Source: Alphaproteobacteria bacterium
GTDB lineage: Bacteria; Pseudomonadota; Alphaproteobacteria; JANSWW01
Length of the DNA: 64,000 nt
Direction: 5' to 3'
Assembly: GCA_024743275.1 (NCBI GenBank)
Contig: JANSWW010000004.1
Coordinates: 62,001 to 126,000, forward strand
Shown here: one piece after another, positions 51,286 to 60,260 of the stretch
Layout: every line of letters starts with the position of its first letter
How positions within the stretch are numbered: position 1 is the stretch's first letter
Program-made: the position numbers and the translations under genes
Notes under the pieces: generated by a model
Told to the model about the DNA's origin: nothing
The model's database searches: none
What the model saw: the letters and a program-made list of their open reading frames with translations, nothing else

Positions 51286-52290
51286 ATGCCCGAGACGATA
51301 CCGGAAACGGTGGCGGGAGCCGATCAAAGGAAGACCCATCACCGGGTGGTGGCGCTGGCCTATGACCAGCTTTGCACCTTCGAGTTCGGGATCGCGGTCG
51401 AGGTGTTCGCCCTGCCCCGGCCCGAGTTCGATTTTCCCTGGTACGATTTCGCCATCGCCGCGATCGAGACCCCCATCCGGGCCGTCGGCGGCTTCACCTT
51501 GACCGCCGATGGCGGCATGGACCTGCTGGAAAGCGCGGACACCATCGTCATTCCGGGCTGGCGGGGCGACGTGTCACCTCTGCCGGCAGGCTTGGTGGAC
51601 GCGCTGCGGGCGGCCCACCGTCGCGGGGTCCGTATTCTCTCCATATGCTCCGGGGCATTCGTCCTCGCCAAGGCCGGGCTGATCCACGACAAGCGGGCGA
51701 CCACCCATTGGCGGCATGCGGAAACGCTGAAGGGCCTCTGCCCCAGCGTGACCTTGGTCGACGATGTGCTCTATGTGCAGGAGGGCAACATCGTCACCTC
51801 GGCCGGCGGCAGCGCCGGGATCGACGCCTGCCTTCACCTGGTCCGGGCGGACCATGGCGCCAAGATCGCCAATCAGGTCGCCCGCCGGCTGGTGATGCCG
51901 CCCCATCGCGACGGCGGTCAGGCGCAATATGTGGAAGCGCCGGTCACCCTGCGCCCGGGCCGCTCCATCGGCCTGGTCCTCGAATGGTGCCGTGCCCGGC
52001 TCGAACAGCCGCTGCCCGTCGCCGCCATGGCCCGCGAAGCGGCCATGAGCGAACGGACCTTCCTGCGGCGGTTCCACGACGCCACCGGAATGACGCCGCT
52101 GAAATGGCTGCGGCGGGAACGGATTCATCGCGCGATGGCGCTGCTGGAGGACAGCGACCTGGCGATCGCCGATATCGCGGAGCAATGCGGTTTCCGCAGC
52201 ATCGAGACCTTTCGTCTGGCGTTTCGGGACGTGGCGGGCACGTCGCCCGGGGCCTATCGAAAACGCTTCGGCGCCGACGCAGCCGACTGA
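51286..52290 (+). CDS. GlxA family transcriptional regulator (DJ-1/PfpI plus AraC HTH)
   Basis: A 334-residue protein. N-terminal DJ-1/PfpI-like amidotransferase-fold domain (VVALAYDQLCTFEFGIAVEVF, RILSICSGAFVLAKAGL with the Cys at the nucleophile-elbow position) and a C-terminal AraC domain (LPVAAMAREAAMSERTFLRRF, LAIADIAEQCGFRSIETFRLAF). Such proteins usually activate genes for methylated or quaternary amines or related compounds; the ligand here is unknown. The rhodanese gene follows after 110 bases and could be its target. Confidence 0.9.
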   Translation: MPETIPETVAGADQRKTHHRVVALAYDQLCTFEFGIAVEVFALPRPEFDFPWYDFAIAAIETPIRAVGGFTLTADGGMDLLESADTIVIPGWRGDVSPLPAGLVDALRAAHRRGVRILSICSGAFVLAKAGLIHDKRATTHWRHAETLKGLCPSVTLVDDVLYVQEGNIVTSAGGSAGIDACLHLVRADHGAKIANQVARRLVMPPHRDGGQAQYVEAPVTLRPGRSIGLVLEWCRARLEQPLPVAAMAREAAMSERTFLRRFHDATGMTPLKWLRRERIHRAMALLEDSDLAIADIAEQCGFRSIETFRLAFRDVAGTSPGAYRKRFGADAAD

Positions 52291-52400
52291 ACGGCTTGGC
52301 GTAATCCTGTGGCGGAATGGCAAATCCGCCAATTCCGCCCCGCACGGCGCAATCGGATACTCCGGACATTCAATTCAAACCGAAGACCGGAGAACGGACC

Positions 52401-52811
52401 ATGACCACGCACGTTACGGAAATCCCCGCCGCCCCCGCCGACGAGGCGCTGCGGCATTTCGAGGCCAAGCTGACCCTGGAAACCGACTGCTACGATGTCC
52501 ATGCGAGCCTGCAGGCCGATCCCGAGGATTTTGTCCTGATCGACGTGCGCAGTCCGACCCTGTTCGCCGAAGGGCATATCGACGGCGCGATCAATATCCC
52601 CCACGGCAAGATGACGGCCCGCAGGATGGCGGGCTTTCCCGACGGCACAACCTTCGTCGTCTATTGCGCGGGGCCACACTGCAACGGGGCGGACAAAGGT
52701 GCCATCCGGCTCGCCCGGCTGGGTCTGCCGGTGAAACTGATGATCGGTGGCGTCACCGGATGGCTGGACGAGGGCTTCGTCCTTACACCTGCTCCGTCCG
52801 CCGTTCCCTGA
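52401..52811 (+). CDS. Single-domain rhodanese
   Basis: A 136-residue cytoplasmic rhodanese. FVLIDVRSPTLFAEGHIDGAINIP is the start of the domain and VVYCAGPHCNGA carries the active cysteine, followed by GGVTGWLDEGF. It lacks a signal peptide. The ATG at 52401 follows GGAGAACGG. Its last 29 bases overlap the convergent tctA gene, so the two ends share sequence on opposite strands. Probably controlled by the neighbouring GlxA-type regulator. Confidence 0.88.
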   Translation: MTTHVTEIPAAPADEALRHFEAKLTLETDCYDVHASLQADPEDFVLIDVRSPTLFAEGHIDGAINIPHGKMTARRMAGFPDGTTFVVYCAGPHCNGADKGAIRLARLGLPVKLMIGGVTGWLDEGFVLTPAPSAVP

Positions 52812-54315
52812 TCATCCGGCGGATCTTCGCGAACAGCGGCAGCAGGATGAGGATGATGGCGATCACCGTGATCGGCCCGGCGATCGGGCGGGTCAGGAAG
52901 ATCGAGAAATCCCCGTCCGAGAACAGCAGCGACTGGCGCAGCTTCGGCTCGGCGATCGGCCCGAGCACGATGGCCAGCACGGCCGGTGCCAGCGGATAGT
53001 CCAGCAGCCGCAGGAAGAACGCCCCGAGGCCGAACAGCACCATCAGCCAGACGTCGAACATGTTCTGATAGGCGGCATAGGTACCGACCAGGGACAGAAC
53101 GAAGATCAGCGGCGCCAGGATCGTGAACGGCATCCGCAGCATCCATAGGAACACCGGGATGAAGGCGAGATTGACCAGCACGGCCACCACATTGGAGATG
53201 TAGAAGGAACCGATCAGCGGCCAGACGAAGTCCGGCTGTTCGGTGAACAGCAGCGGCCCCGGCTGAAGCCCCCAGATCACCATACCGGCGAGCAGCACCG
53301 CCGTGGTCGGCGAGCCGGGAATGCCCAGCGTCATCATCGGCAGCATCGCCCCGGTGGAGGCGGAATTGTTGGCCGCTTCCGGGGCCGCGACGCCATCGAC
53401 GTTGCCCTTGCCGAAGCTTCGGGGATTGCGGGAGACCATCTTGGTCACGCCATAGGCCATCAGCGAGCCGGGCGTTGCCCCGGCGGCGGGCAGGATGCCG
53501 ACGAAAAAGCCAAGGAAGGACCCGATCAGGGTTCCCTTCCAGGCGTCGGCGAAACGGCGTGTCGCCGCCATCAACCGGCTCGGGGTGAAATTGACCGCGG
53601 TCATGCTCTCCCGATAGCGGGTCTCGTTGATCGTCCAGATCATCTCGCCGATACCGTAGACGCCGATGGCCAGCACGAGGAAGCGGATGCCATGGGTGAA
53701 CCCGGTGATGTCGAAGAAGATCAACCGCGGTTCGCCGGAAACGATGTCGAAACCGACCGTCGCCAGGACGAGGCCGAAACAGATCGAGAAGAGGGTCTTT
53801 GGGATGTCGTCGCCGCCAAGCCCGATGAAGGTGGCGAAGGCAAGCAACATCAGGGCGAAGATCTCCGGATCGCCGAATTGCAGCGCGACGGAAGCCAGCG
53901 GCGGCGCGAACAGCGTGAACAGCACGTTGGAGACGGTGCCGCCGACGAAGGAGGCGATGGCGGCGGTCACCAGGGCCCGGTCCGCCTGACCGTTCAGCGC
54001 CATGGGCCGGCCGTCGAAGGTAGTCGCCACGGCGGTCGAGGCGCCGGGGACCCCCAGTGTGATCGACGAGATCGCCCCGCCATACATGGCGCCATAGTAG
54101 ATCGCCGCCAGGAAGATCATCGGCGAGGTCGCCGATCCGGTGATCTGCTGGATCACGAAGGTAAAGGGCAGCAGGATCGCGACCCCGTTGACGGATCCGA
54201 GGCCCGGCATCGCGCCGACAAACAGACCGACAACGACCCCGATGATGGCCAAACCCAGATTGACCGGCTGCAGGGCGACCCAGAAGCCGTCCAGAAGAGC
54301 GAATAAGATGTCCAT
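52783..54315 (-). CDS. tctA: Tripartite tricarboxylate transporter, large membrane subunit (TctA)
   Basis: A 510-residue permease with about eleven or twelve hydrophobic segments. TctA motifs are visible: GMLGLASVN-like stretch near residue 40 (GLGSVNGVAILLPFTF), AIYYGAMYGGAISSITLGVPG, GDDIPKTLFSICFGLVLA and PGSPTTAVLLAGMVIWGLQPGP. Works with the small subunit TctB and binding protein TctC to import carboxylic acids by an ion gradient. It lies 14 bases after tctB. Confidence 0.93.
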   Translation of the reverse strand: MDILFALLDGFWVALQPVNLGLAIIGVVVGLFVGAMPGLGSVNGVAILLPFTFVIQQITGSATSPMIFLAAIYYGAMYGGAISSITLGVPGASTAVATTFDGRPMALNGQADRALVTAAIASFVGGTVSNVLFTLFAPPLASVALQFGDPEIFALMLLAFATFIGLGGDDIPKTLFSICFGLVLATVGFDIVSGEPRLIFFDITGFTHGIRFLVLAIGVYGIGEMIWTINETRYRESMTAVNFTPSRLMAATRRFADAWKGTLIGSFLGFFVGILPAAGATPGSLMAYGVTKMVSRNPRSFGKGNVDGVAAPEAANNSASTGAMLPMMTLGIPGSPTTAVLLAGMVIWGLQPGPLLFTEQPDFVWPLIGSFYISNVVAVLVNLAFIPVFLWMLRMPFTILAPLIFVLSLVGTYAAYQNMFDVWLMVLFGLGAFFLRLLDYPLAPAVLAIVLGPIAEPKLRQSLLFSDGDFSIFLTRPIAGPITVIAIILILLPLFAKIRRMIRERRTEQV

Positions 54316-54329
54316 GATTCCGGGAACGC

Positions 54330-54860
54330 CTAGAGGAAGATGTCGTAGAGCGGGATGAACAGCGGTTCGAGATAGCCCTTGGGCAGGATGATCCGCATCG
54401 CCACGTCGAAGAAAAAGAACCCGATGACCGGAACGGCCGAGGAAATGGCGAGGGTGCTCTTGATGCTGTGCCGGCCGAGCAGCCGGATGTAGTAGAGCAG
54501 GAAGACGAAGATCGCCCCATAGAAGCCGAGGATGTGGATCAGAACGAGGAATCCGAACAACCCGCCGCCGACCAGCAGGAGTTGCCGGATCCCGAAGCTG
54601 TCGAGAAAGGGCTCCTCCGACTGGGAGGGCGGGGACTGACGCCGGTACCAATTGACCGCGATCCAGACGCAGCAACCGAGCATCACCAGCGACAGCCAGA
54701 AGGGCCAGAAGCCGCTGCCCGGTCCTTCGTCCAACACGATCCAGATGTTCTGGAAGCGGGGAGCATCCGGGTTCCAGGCCGGCGGCTCCCCGCTTTTCCA
54801 CATGAAGTAGACGGACATCAGCCCCAATAAGGCAGCCGTGATGATTTCGGCACGTCTCAC
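54330..54860 (-). CDS. tctB: Tripartite tricarboxylate transporter, small membrane subunit (TctB)
   Basis: A 176-residue protein with four membrane helices (start RAEIITAALLGLMSVYFM; later LVMLGCCVWIAV, LLLVGGGLFGFLVL and GAIFVFLLYY). GSGFWPFWL is a conserved TctB element. Its start codon is GTG at 54860. The GC content and gene order (tctC-tctB-tctA) are as usual. The gap to tctC is 58 bases. Confidence 0.9.
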   Translation of the reverse strand: MRRAEIITAALLGLMSVYFMWKSGEPPAWNPDAPRFQNIWIVLDEGPGSGFWPFWLSLVMLGCCVWIAVNWYRRQSPPSQSEEPFLDSFGIRQLLLVGGGLFGFLVLIHILGFYGAIFVFLLYYIRLLGRHSIKSTLAISSAVPVIGFFFFDVAMRIILPKGYLEPLFIPLYDIFL

Positions 54861-54918
54861 CGCGTCAACACTCCCCGTCCACGATCACAGGTTGTTTTAT
54901 GGTATTGACCTAGGCCGA

Positions 54919-55896
54919 TCAGTTGATCGCGCCAGAGGCCTTCAGGATATTCTGGTGCCGGTCCCGCTGGGTCTGCCAATAGGCCTTCAGGTCCGCACCG
55001 GCCATGAAGTCGCCCATCAGGGACTTGTCCGTCTTGTATTTCTGCCAGTCGGCCGTGTTGTACGCCTTCTCGAACAGACTGGTGTAGTAGGCCAGCGCCG
55101 CGTCCGACATGCCCGGCGCACCGACCACTGAACGCTGCATGAAATAGGCGAAGTCGCCGCCGACCTCGTTAAGGGTCGGGACATCCGGGAACAGGGGCAG
55201 ACGCTCGTTGGTGAAGGCCACCAGCGGAACCACGGTACCGGCCTCGTAGAAGCCCAGCGCTTCGGACGGGTTGTTCACCGACGAGGTGATCTGCTGGCCG
55301 GCAAGCTGCTTGGCGACTTCCCCGCCGCCCTTATAGGGCACGTATTTGATCTCGAGACCGTAGTTGGCGTTGAGATAGTCGGTGATGATGTTGTCTTCCG
55401 AATTCTTCCCGGTACCGCCCATCACCCAGCCGCGGCCGCGCGATTTCGCCTCGTCGAGGAACTGCTCGAAGCTGGTGATGCCGGTATCCTTGTGGACCCA
55501 GAGCAGGAAGGTGTCCTCCGCCATCCGGCCGACCGGGGCGAAGGCCATGATGTCGACCTCAAGGCCGGGCTGGCGTAGCGGCGTGGTGAAGAAGGAGTTC
55601 AGGGTCACCATGATGGTGTGATCCGGGTCGGAGGCGTTCTTCATCGCCACCAGCGCTTCCGCGCCGGACCCGCCGGGCTTGTTGACCGGGACCAATGGCC
55701 GGGAAGCGAGATTTTCCTTTTCGACGATGGACTGCATCAGCCGGGCCATCTTATCGGCTCCGCCGCCCTTGCCGGCCATGATGATGAAGTCGATCGGCTT
55801 GACCGGCTCGAACGCGTGGGCCGTCCCGCTCAGCGCGGCGGCGGCGAAAAGGGCGGCCCCCAGGGCACCCGAAACAAAACGCTTCCCAATGGACAT
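54919..55896 (-). CDS. tctC: Tripartite tricarboxylate transporter, substrate-binding protein (TctC)
   Basis: A 325-residue periplasmic receptor with a signal peptide to about residue 28 (LSGTAHAFEP). The domain begins PVKPIDFIIMAGKGGGADKMARLMQ, with VPVNKPGGSGAEALVAM and VPTLNEVGGDFAYFM as Bug/TctC features. This family binds citrate, tricarballylate, aromatic or dicarboxylic acids; ligand is unknown. GGAGG precedes the ATG. Confidence 0.92.
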   Translation of the reverse strand: MSIGKRFVSGALGAALFAAAALSGTAHAFEPVKPIDFIIMAGKGGGADKMARLMQSIVEKENLASRPLVPVNKPGGSGAEALVAMKNASDPDHTIMVTLNSFFTTPLRQPGLEVDIMAFAPVGRMAEDTFLLWVHKDTGITSFEQFLDEAKSRGRGWVMGGTGKNSEDNIITDYLNANYGLEIKYVPYKGGGEVAKQLAGQQITSSVNNPSEALGFYEAGTVVPLVAFTNERLPLFPDVPTLNEVGGDFAYFMQRSVVGAPGMSDAALAYYTSLFEKAYNTADWQKYKTDKSLMGDFMAGADLKAYWQTQRDRHQNILKASGAIN

Positions 55897-56099
55897 AGAG
55901 CTTCCTCCGTTGTGTGTCGTCTTATCAGACGGCTTGACAGCCTTACCGTGCGGGAACGCGATTACCGACGTACTTTGCCGAAGGTTCGAAAGTTACCCGC
56001 AGGGACTGCATACGACACATAGTCGCAAGAAGCTCAAAGGAAAGCGCAATAATATTTCTTAACGGGGGTTAAATTTTCTTTAATTCACCCGGGACTGAA

Positions 56100-56957
56100 T
56101 TAGTGAACCATGATCACCGGGATCTCCGCATGATCAACTATGGTTTGTGAGTTGCCGCCGAAGATGGCCTCTTTCTCATGGCTTTCGCTATAGGCGCCCA
56201 TGATCATCAGATCGGCCCCGAGGGCATCGCAGTGGGACAGCAATTCCCGGCCGATCTTTCCCTTCGGCTCGAAGCGGTCGATGCCGGCCTCCACGCCGCG
56301 GAGTTTGAGATAGTCCTGCAATTCCTCGGCCGTCGGCCCATGGGCGACCTCATGACCGGCGGTCAGGATCGTGACCGTTTCGGCTCTCTGCAGCACATCG
56401 TTGGTCATGGCCACCGCCCGTGCGGCCTGCAGAGACCCGTTCCAGGCGATGGCGACAGTCTTGCCCATGCTGTCCGGACGTTTGGAGACGCGGGGACACA
56501 TCAGCACCGGCGTCCCGGTCCGGAACAGCGCGGCGTGCAGCGTGTTGACCTGGAGAGTGTTGTCCCGTTGCGGTTTGGTCACGACGATGATGTCGGCGAG
56601 GAGACCGCGATGAAGGACGATATCGGCCAGCGTCCCCTCCTCCTCATGCCAGTAGGCGGACGGGTTTTCGGCGGACGGTTCGGCGGCGATCTGGAACTCG
56701 AGAACGCGGGAGAAATGCTCGAACTGGTTCCTCAGCTCCCGCTCCTCGGCGTCGGACACATTCGCCGCCTGCGTCTGCAAATCGTCACGCATGAAACTCG
56801 GCAGGATGGCCGCCTTCGCCACGGTCTTGCTGAGGGCCGGCCGGCAATGGGCGACCTCCACATGGGCGTTGTGCTGAAAGGCTAGACTGGTGGCATAGGC
56901 CAGAACGCAGCCGCCAAAACCGTCGGCTTGGATCGGCGCCAGGATTTTCCGCATCAT
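56100..56957 (-). CDS. Universal stress protein, two tandem Usp domains
   Basis: A 285-residue cytoplasmic protein. The first half (KILAPIQADGFGGCVLAYATSLAFQHNAHVEVAHCRP) and second half (KTVAIAWNGSLQAARAVAMTNDVL, MIMGAYSESHEKEAIFGGNSQTI, IPVIMVH) are each Usp-like, with the second keeping the ATP-binding GxxH-like elements less clearly. The ATG ATG at 56957 follows AAGGGGGAG. It is preceded by the cox operon on the same strand; a role in stress during CO or sulfur oxidation is speculative. Confidence 0.83.
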   Translation of the reverse strand: MMRKILAPIQADGFGGCVLAYATSLAFQHNAHVEVAHCRPALSKTVAKAAILPSFMRDDLQTQAANVSDAEERELRNQFEHFSRVLEFQIAAEPSAENPSAYWHEEEGTLADIVLHRGLLADIIVVTKPQRDNTLQVNTLHAALFRTGTPVLMCPRVSKRPDSMGKTVAIAWNGSLQAARAVAMTNDVLQRAETVTILTAGHEVAHGPTAEELQDYLKLRGVEAGIDRFEPKGKIGRELLSHCDALGADLMIMGAYSESHEKEAIFGGNSQTIVDHAEIPVIMVH

Positions 56958-57111
56958 GGTTCTTCTCCCCCTTATGGCGGCGCTGTTCGCATTGCTCTTG
57001 CCCCCCACCATGAAAGACGATGCGACAAACGTCTACCGCGATGCGTCCGAAGGATGTCGACACCGGGGCTATCGAAGGTGGAAATACCGAATTGGAGGAG
57101 AGCGGCCAGCC

Positions 57112-57258
57112 TCAGGCCAAAAAGGCGAGAATCATCGCGGCGGCGAACAGCGATCCGCCTTTCAATACGTCTCGTCCTAAAACATCGCGGCCCTCCGTGT
57201 CACGCCCGGAAACCATGCGGGTAAGCGTTCCATCGGGACCGCCACGGCATACACACAT
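57112..57258 (-). CDS. Candidate 48-residue protein with hydrophobic C-terminus
   Basis: In the 313-base gap between the coxF stop and the universal stress gene there is an ATG at 57258, 12 bases past the coxF stop and preceded by GCGGGG. It opens a 48-residue frame ending at 57112. The first residues are MCVCRGGPDGTLTR, then GRD units, then a hydrophobic end (GGSLFAAAMILAFLA). A short leader or membrane peptide is possible; codon use is not decisive and it may be chance. The rest of the gap shows nothing else to me. Confidence 0.3.
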   Translation of the reverse strand: MCVCRGGPDGTLTRMVSGRDTEGRDVLGRDVLKGGSLFAAAMILAFLA

Positions 57259-57270
57259 GGGCGACCCCGC

Positions 57271-58104
57271 TCAGCCGTTCGACCGGTCGCCGGCGCGGCG
57301 CACGCTGACGATCTCGGCCACGATGGAGAGCGCGATCTCTTCCGGCGTGATCGCATGAATATCGAGCCCCGCCGGCGCGTGAACCGCCTCGAGCGCCGCC
57401 GCGTCGACGCCGTCCGCCTCGAGCTTTTCCGCCAGCTTCGCGAATTTCTTGCGGCTGCCGACGAAGGCGACATAGCCAGCCCCGCTGGACAGCGCCGCCC
57501 TCAGAGCCGCCTCGTCCCCCTTGCCCTGGGTTGCCACCACGATATAGCGCTGCCGCCCCTCTCCGACATCGAAGGCGAAGCTGTCGAGGGTCTTGTCGAC
57601 CGGCGGAAGGTCGGTCGGATCGAGGCCCGGGGCGCAGAGCGTCCGGGCGAAGTCGTATCGCTGGGACAAATCGGCGAGCGCCGTCGCGACCATCCCGCCG
57701 CCGCAGATCACCAATTGCGGCAGCGGCAGCACCGGCTCCACGAACACGTCCATCGAGCCTTCGCTGGGGCAGCCATTGCGGGCGAAGCGGATGCCGTCCT
57801 TTTCCTCCCCGGCGGATACTCCTTCGGCATCCAGCAGGTCGGACGGCCGCAGGGAGACGAATTTCGGCTCGCCGCTGGCGATCGCCTCGCGGGCCGCCTT
57901 GGCCACCGCCGAACGGGCACAACCACCGCCGAGCCAGCCTTCGACCAGAACACCGTCGGCGTCGAGCAGGGCCTTGCCGCCCGGCTTCGCCGACGTGGAA
58001 TCGACGGTGCGCACAACGGTCGCCAGCGCGAAGGGCGTACCGCGATCCTTCAGGCGCTGAATCTCCGCATCCAGCTTATCGAGGGCGTGTTTCGAGAGGG
58101 TCAT
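57271..58104 (-). CDS. coxF: CoxF, XdhC-type molybdenum cofactor insertion protein
   Basis: A 277-residue XdhC/CoxI-family protein. The N-terminal part (FALATVVRTVDSTSAKPGGKALLDADG) is the XdhC domain; VEGWLGGGCARSAV and GMVATALADL (Rossmann stretch, about 141-150) are typical. It binds and delivers molybdopterin cofactor and adds the sulfido ligand to CO dehydrogenase. It starts inside the coxE stop (ATGA) and closes the visible cox operon. Confidence 0.87.
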   Translation of the reverse strand: MTLSKHALDKLDAEIQRLKDRGTPFALATVVRTVDSTSAKPGGKALLDADGVLVEGWLGGGCARSAVAKAAREAIASGEPKFVSLRPSDLLDAEGVSAGEEKDGIRFARNGCPSEGSMDVFVEPVLPLPQLVICGGGMVATALADLSQRYDFARTLCAPGLDPTDLPPVDKTLDSFAFDVGEGRQRYIVVATQGKGDEAALRAALSSGAGYVAFVGSRKKFAKLAEKLEADGVDAAALEAVHAPAGLDIHAITPEEIALSIVAEIVSVRRAGDRSNG

Positions 58105-59288
58105 AGTCGGACAAGCTCCGGTTCCAACGCCGCCAGATCGTCCAGCGTGCTCGCGGCGGCAAACAGATCGAGATGGGGCAGCGCCGCGGCCATGCCGCGG
58201 GCGACGGGCTCATAGCCCTTCCAGCCCTTGAGCGGGTTGAGCCAGACGATCCGGCAGCCCCGCTTTTTGAGGCGCTTCAACGCATCGTCCAGCAGGTCGG
58301 GGCCGGCGCTGTCGTAGCCGTCGGACAGGATCACCACGACTGTCCGCCCATCGACGAAGCGACGTGCATAGGTGCGGGCGAAGCGGTCCAGATTCTCGCC
58401 GATCTTGGAGCCGCCGCCGAACCCGTCGGCCAGCAGCGTGATCCGGTTGAGGGCCCGCATGGGATCCTCGTCGCGCAGAGCCTCGGTGATCCGCACCAGC
58501 CTTGTGTGGAAGAGATAGGCGTCGCTCGCCGGATCGGCCCGCATCAGGCCCGACAGGAAGGCGAGAAAGGGGCGGGCATAGAGCATCATCGAGCCCGAAA
58601 CGTCGCACAGGGCGGCGATCTTCACCGGCCGGTCCGGCCGATGCCGACGGGCCAGCGCCAACGGCTCCCCCCCGGTCGCAAGGCTCTTGCGGATTGTTCG
58701 CCGCAGATCGATCCGCGGCCCCGACCGGGCGGCCTTGCGGCGCCTGGACCGGCGGTCGCGGATCGCTTGGCCCAACCGCCGGGCGACAGCCTCCGCCGCC
58801 CGGACATCGTCGGGGGAAACGATCTCGCGCATGTCCTTTTTCATCAGGTTCTTGAGTTTCGAGGCGACCAGCTTTCCTGTCCCCTCGGAAGCGGTCTCGC
58901 CCTCCCCGTCGCCGCCTTCGGGGCTGTGGGCCTTGCCCGCCGCGCCGGTGCGCGTCCCATGATCCTCGCGGCTGTTGTGGGTGTGCCGTGCCGGCTGCGT
59001 CGTCCCGTCTGGAACCGCCTTCTCGCGCACGCGTCCGGCATTCATCCAATAGGCGTCGAACAGGGCGTCGAAACGGTCCGCGTCCTCGGCACAGCCGGTG
59101 CATACGGCCCGCAGGGCCAGCCGCGCCTCCCACGGGTCCTGGGCGGCGACATGGGTCAGCGCCTCCAGCGCGGTTCCGCATTCCGATACGCCGAGCCGGA
59201 AACCGTGTTCCCGCAGATGGCCGAGGAACCCCGAGACCCGGGCCGACGGACCGGAGTCGCGGGCGGCGAATCGGGTGACCCTGGTCAT
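58101..59288 (-). CDS. coxE: CoxE, VWA-domain protein
   Basis: A 395-residue protein with a C-terminal von Willebrand A domain. The MIDAS metal site is AALCDVSGSM (about 225-234), followed by a Thr/Asp pattern (LSDGYDSAG). The N-terminal region (SGFLGHLREHGFRLGVSE) is the CoxE family segment. An Arg/Lys-rich mid region may contact partners. With the CoxD ATPase it helps build the active-site copper-molybdenum cluster. ATGA overlaps both neighbours. Confidence 0.9.
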   Translation of the reverse strand: MTRVTRFAARDSGPSARVSGFLGHLREHGFRLGVSECGTALEALTHVAAQDPWEARLALRAVCTGCAEDADRFDALFDAYWMNAGRVREKAVPDGTTQPARHTHNSREDHGTRTGAAGKAHSPEGGDGEGETASEGTGKLVASKLKNLMKKDMREIVSPDDVRAAEAVARRLGQAIRDRRSRRRKAARSGPRIDLRRTIRKSLATGGEPLALARRHRPDRPVKIAALCDVSGSMMLYARPFLAFLSGLMRADPASDAYLFHTRLVRITEALRDEDPMRALNRITLLADGFGGGSKIGENLDRFARTYARRFVDGRTVVVILSDGYDSAGPDLLDDALKRLKKRGCRIVWLNPLKGWKGYEPVARGMAAALPHLDLFAAASTLDDLAALEPELVRL

Positions 59289-60163
59289 GCCGCCTTGCCG
59301 GCGAGACGTTCGGCCACCTCCACGGGGACGGCGGCGCGGTCTGCCTGGGTCTTCAGCAAGGTCGCGAGCGAGGCCTGGAAGATCACCGGATCGCGGGTCA
59401 GGTCGTTGACCCCGAGGCCGGTAAGGGCCGCCGCGAAATCCAGCATCTCGGCGATGCCGGGGGTCTTTTCGAGCTCTTCCTTGCGCAGCGCCTGGACGAA
59501 GCCGACGATCTGCCCGGCAAGCGTCGCGTCGACCTCCGGGCAGCGTTTCGCCAGGATCGCCAATTCGGTCCGGCGGTCCGGATAGTCCACATAGGCGTAG
59601 ACACAGCGCCGCCTCAGCGCGTCGCTGAGATCCCGCGTGCCGTTGGCGGTCAGGATCACGGTCGGTCGGCTCACCGCCTTCAGCGTGCCCAGTTCCGGCA
59701 CGGTCACCTGGAAATCCGACAGGACCTCCAGCAGATAGGCTTCGAACTCCTCGTCCGCCCGGTCGATCTCGTCGATCAGCAGGACCGGCGGATGGGCGCG
59801 CCGAATTGCCTGCAGCAGCGGGCGTTCGAGCAAGAACTCCTGGGAAAAGATACGCCGCTCGACCGAAGCGCCGGTCTCGCCGTCCTCGGCCGCCGCCCGG
59901 ATCGCCAGGAGCTGTCGCTGGTAGTTCCATTCATAGATCGCATGAGCGGCATCGAGCCCCTCATAGCATTGCAGGCGGATGAGCTCCTGCTCCTTCGCGG
60001 CGGCGAGCACCCGCGCGACCTCGGTCTTGCCGACGCCGGCATCGCCCTCGAGCAGCAGCGGCCGGCCCAGCGACATGGCGATATGCAGCGCCATCGCGAG
60101 ATCGTCGGAGGCGATATAGCCTTGATCGGCCAGGTCCCCCTGAAGCGTGGTCCAATCCGTCAC
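59285..60163 (-). CDS. coxD: CoxD, MoxR-type AAA+ ATPase
   Basis: About 292 residues. Walker A GDAGVGKTEVA, Walker B LLIDEIDRADEEFEAYLLEVLS and the sensor region VILTANGTRDLSDALRRR fix it as a MoxR AAA+ ATPase. In carboxidotrophs CoxD acts as chaperone for maturation of the [CuSMoO2] site in CoxL. The GTG at 60163 (VTDWTTLQ) is preferred since homologues begin at a TDW motif; a further GTG at 60184 adds 7 residues. The stop overlaps coxE by 4 bases. Confidence 0.92.
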   Translation of the reverse strand: MTDWTTLQGDLADQGYIASDDLAMALHIAMSLGRPLLLEGDAGVGKTEVARVLAAAKEQELIRLQCYEGLDAAHAIYEWNYQRQLLAIRAAAEDGETGASVERRIFSQEFLLERPLLQAIRRAHPPVLLIDEIDRADEEFEAYLLEVLSDFQVTVPELGTLKAVSRPTVILTANGTRDLSDALRRRCVYAYVDYPDRRTELAILAKRCPEVDATLAGQIVGFVQALRKEELEKTPGIAEMLDFAAALTGLGVNDLTRDPVIFQASLATLLKTQADRAAVPVEVAERLAGKAA

Positions 60164-60193
60164 AATACCCTCGAAATAGCCCACAAAATGGGT

Positions 60194-60230
60194 GGGGTGA
60201 CCCTATTCCAGCAATGGTGAGGGCCACCCC
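60194..60230. terminator. Hairpin between coxL and coxD
   Basis: GGGGTGACCCT (60194-60204) and AGGGCCACCCC (60220-60230) are complementary except one pair, with a 15-base loop. It lies in the 97-base gap after the coxL stop. No T-run on the minus strand follows, so it may attenuate or stabilise the coxMSL mRNA rather than end it. Confidence 0.5.
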
Positions 60231-60260
60231 TTTCCCTTTCAAAACACTCAGCCGTGGCCT

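Noticed and set aside
52783..52811. Frameshift or wrong end of the rhodanese gene because it overlaps tctA by 29 bases.
   Set aside because: Both frames have intact domains and stop codons, and convergent overlap of this size is seen in compact genomes.
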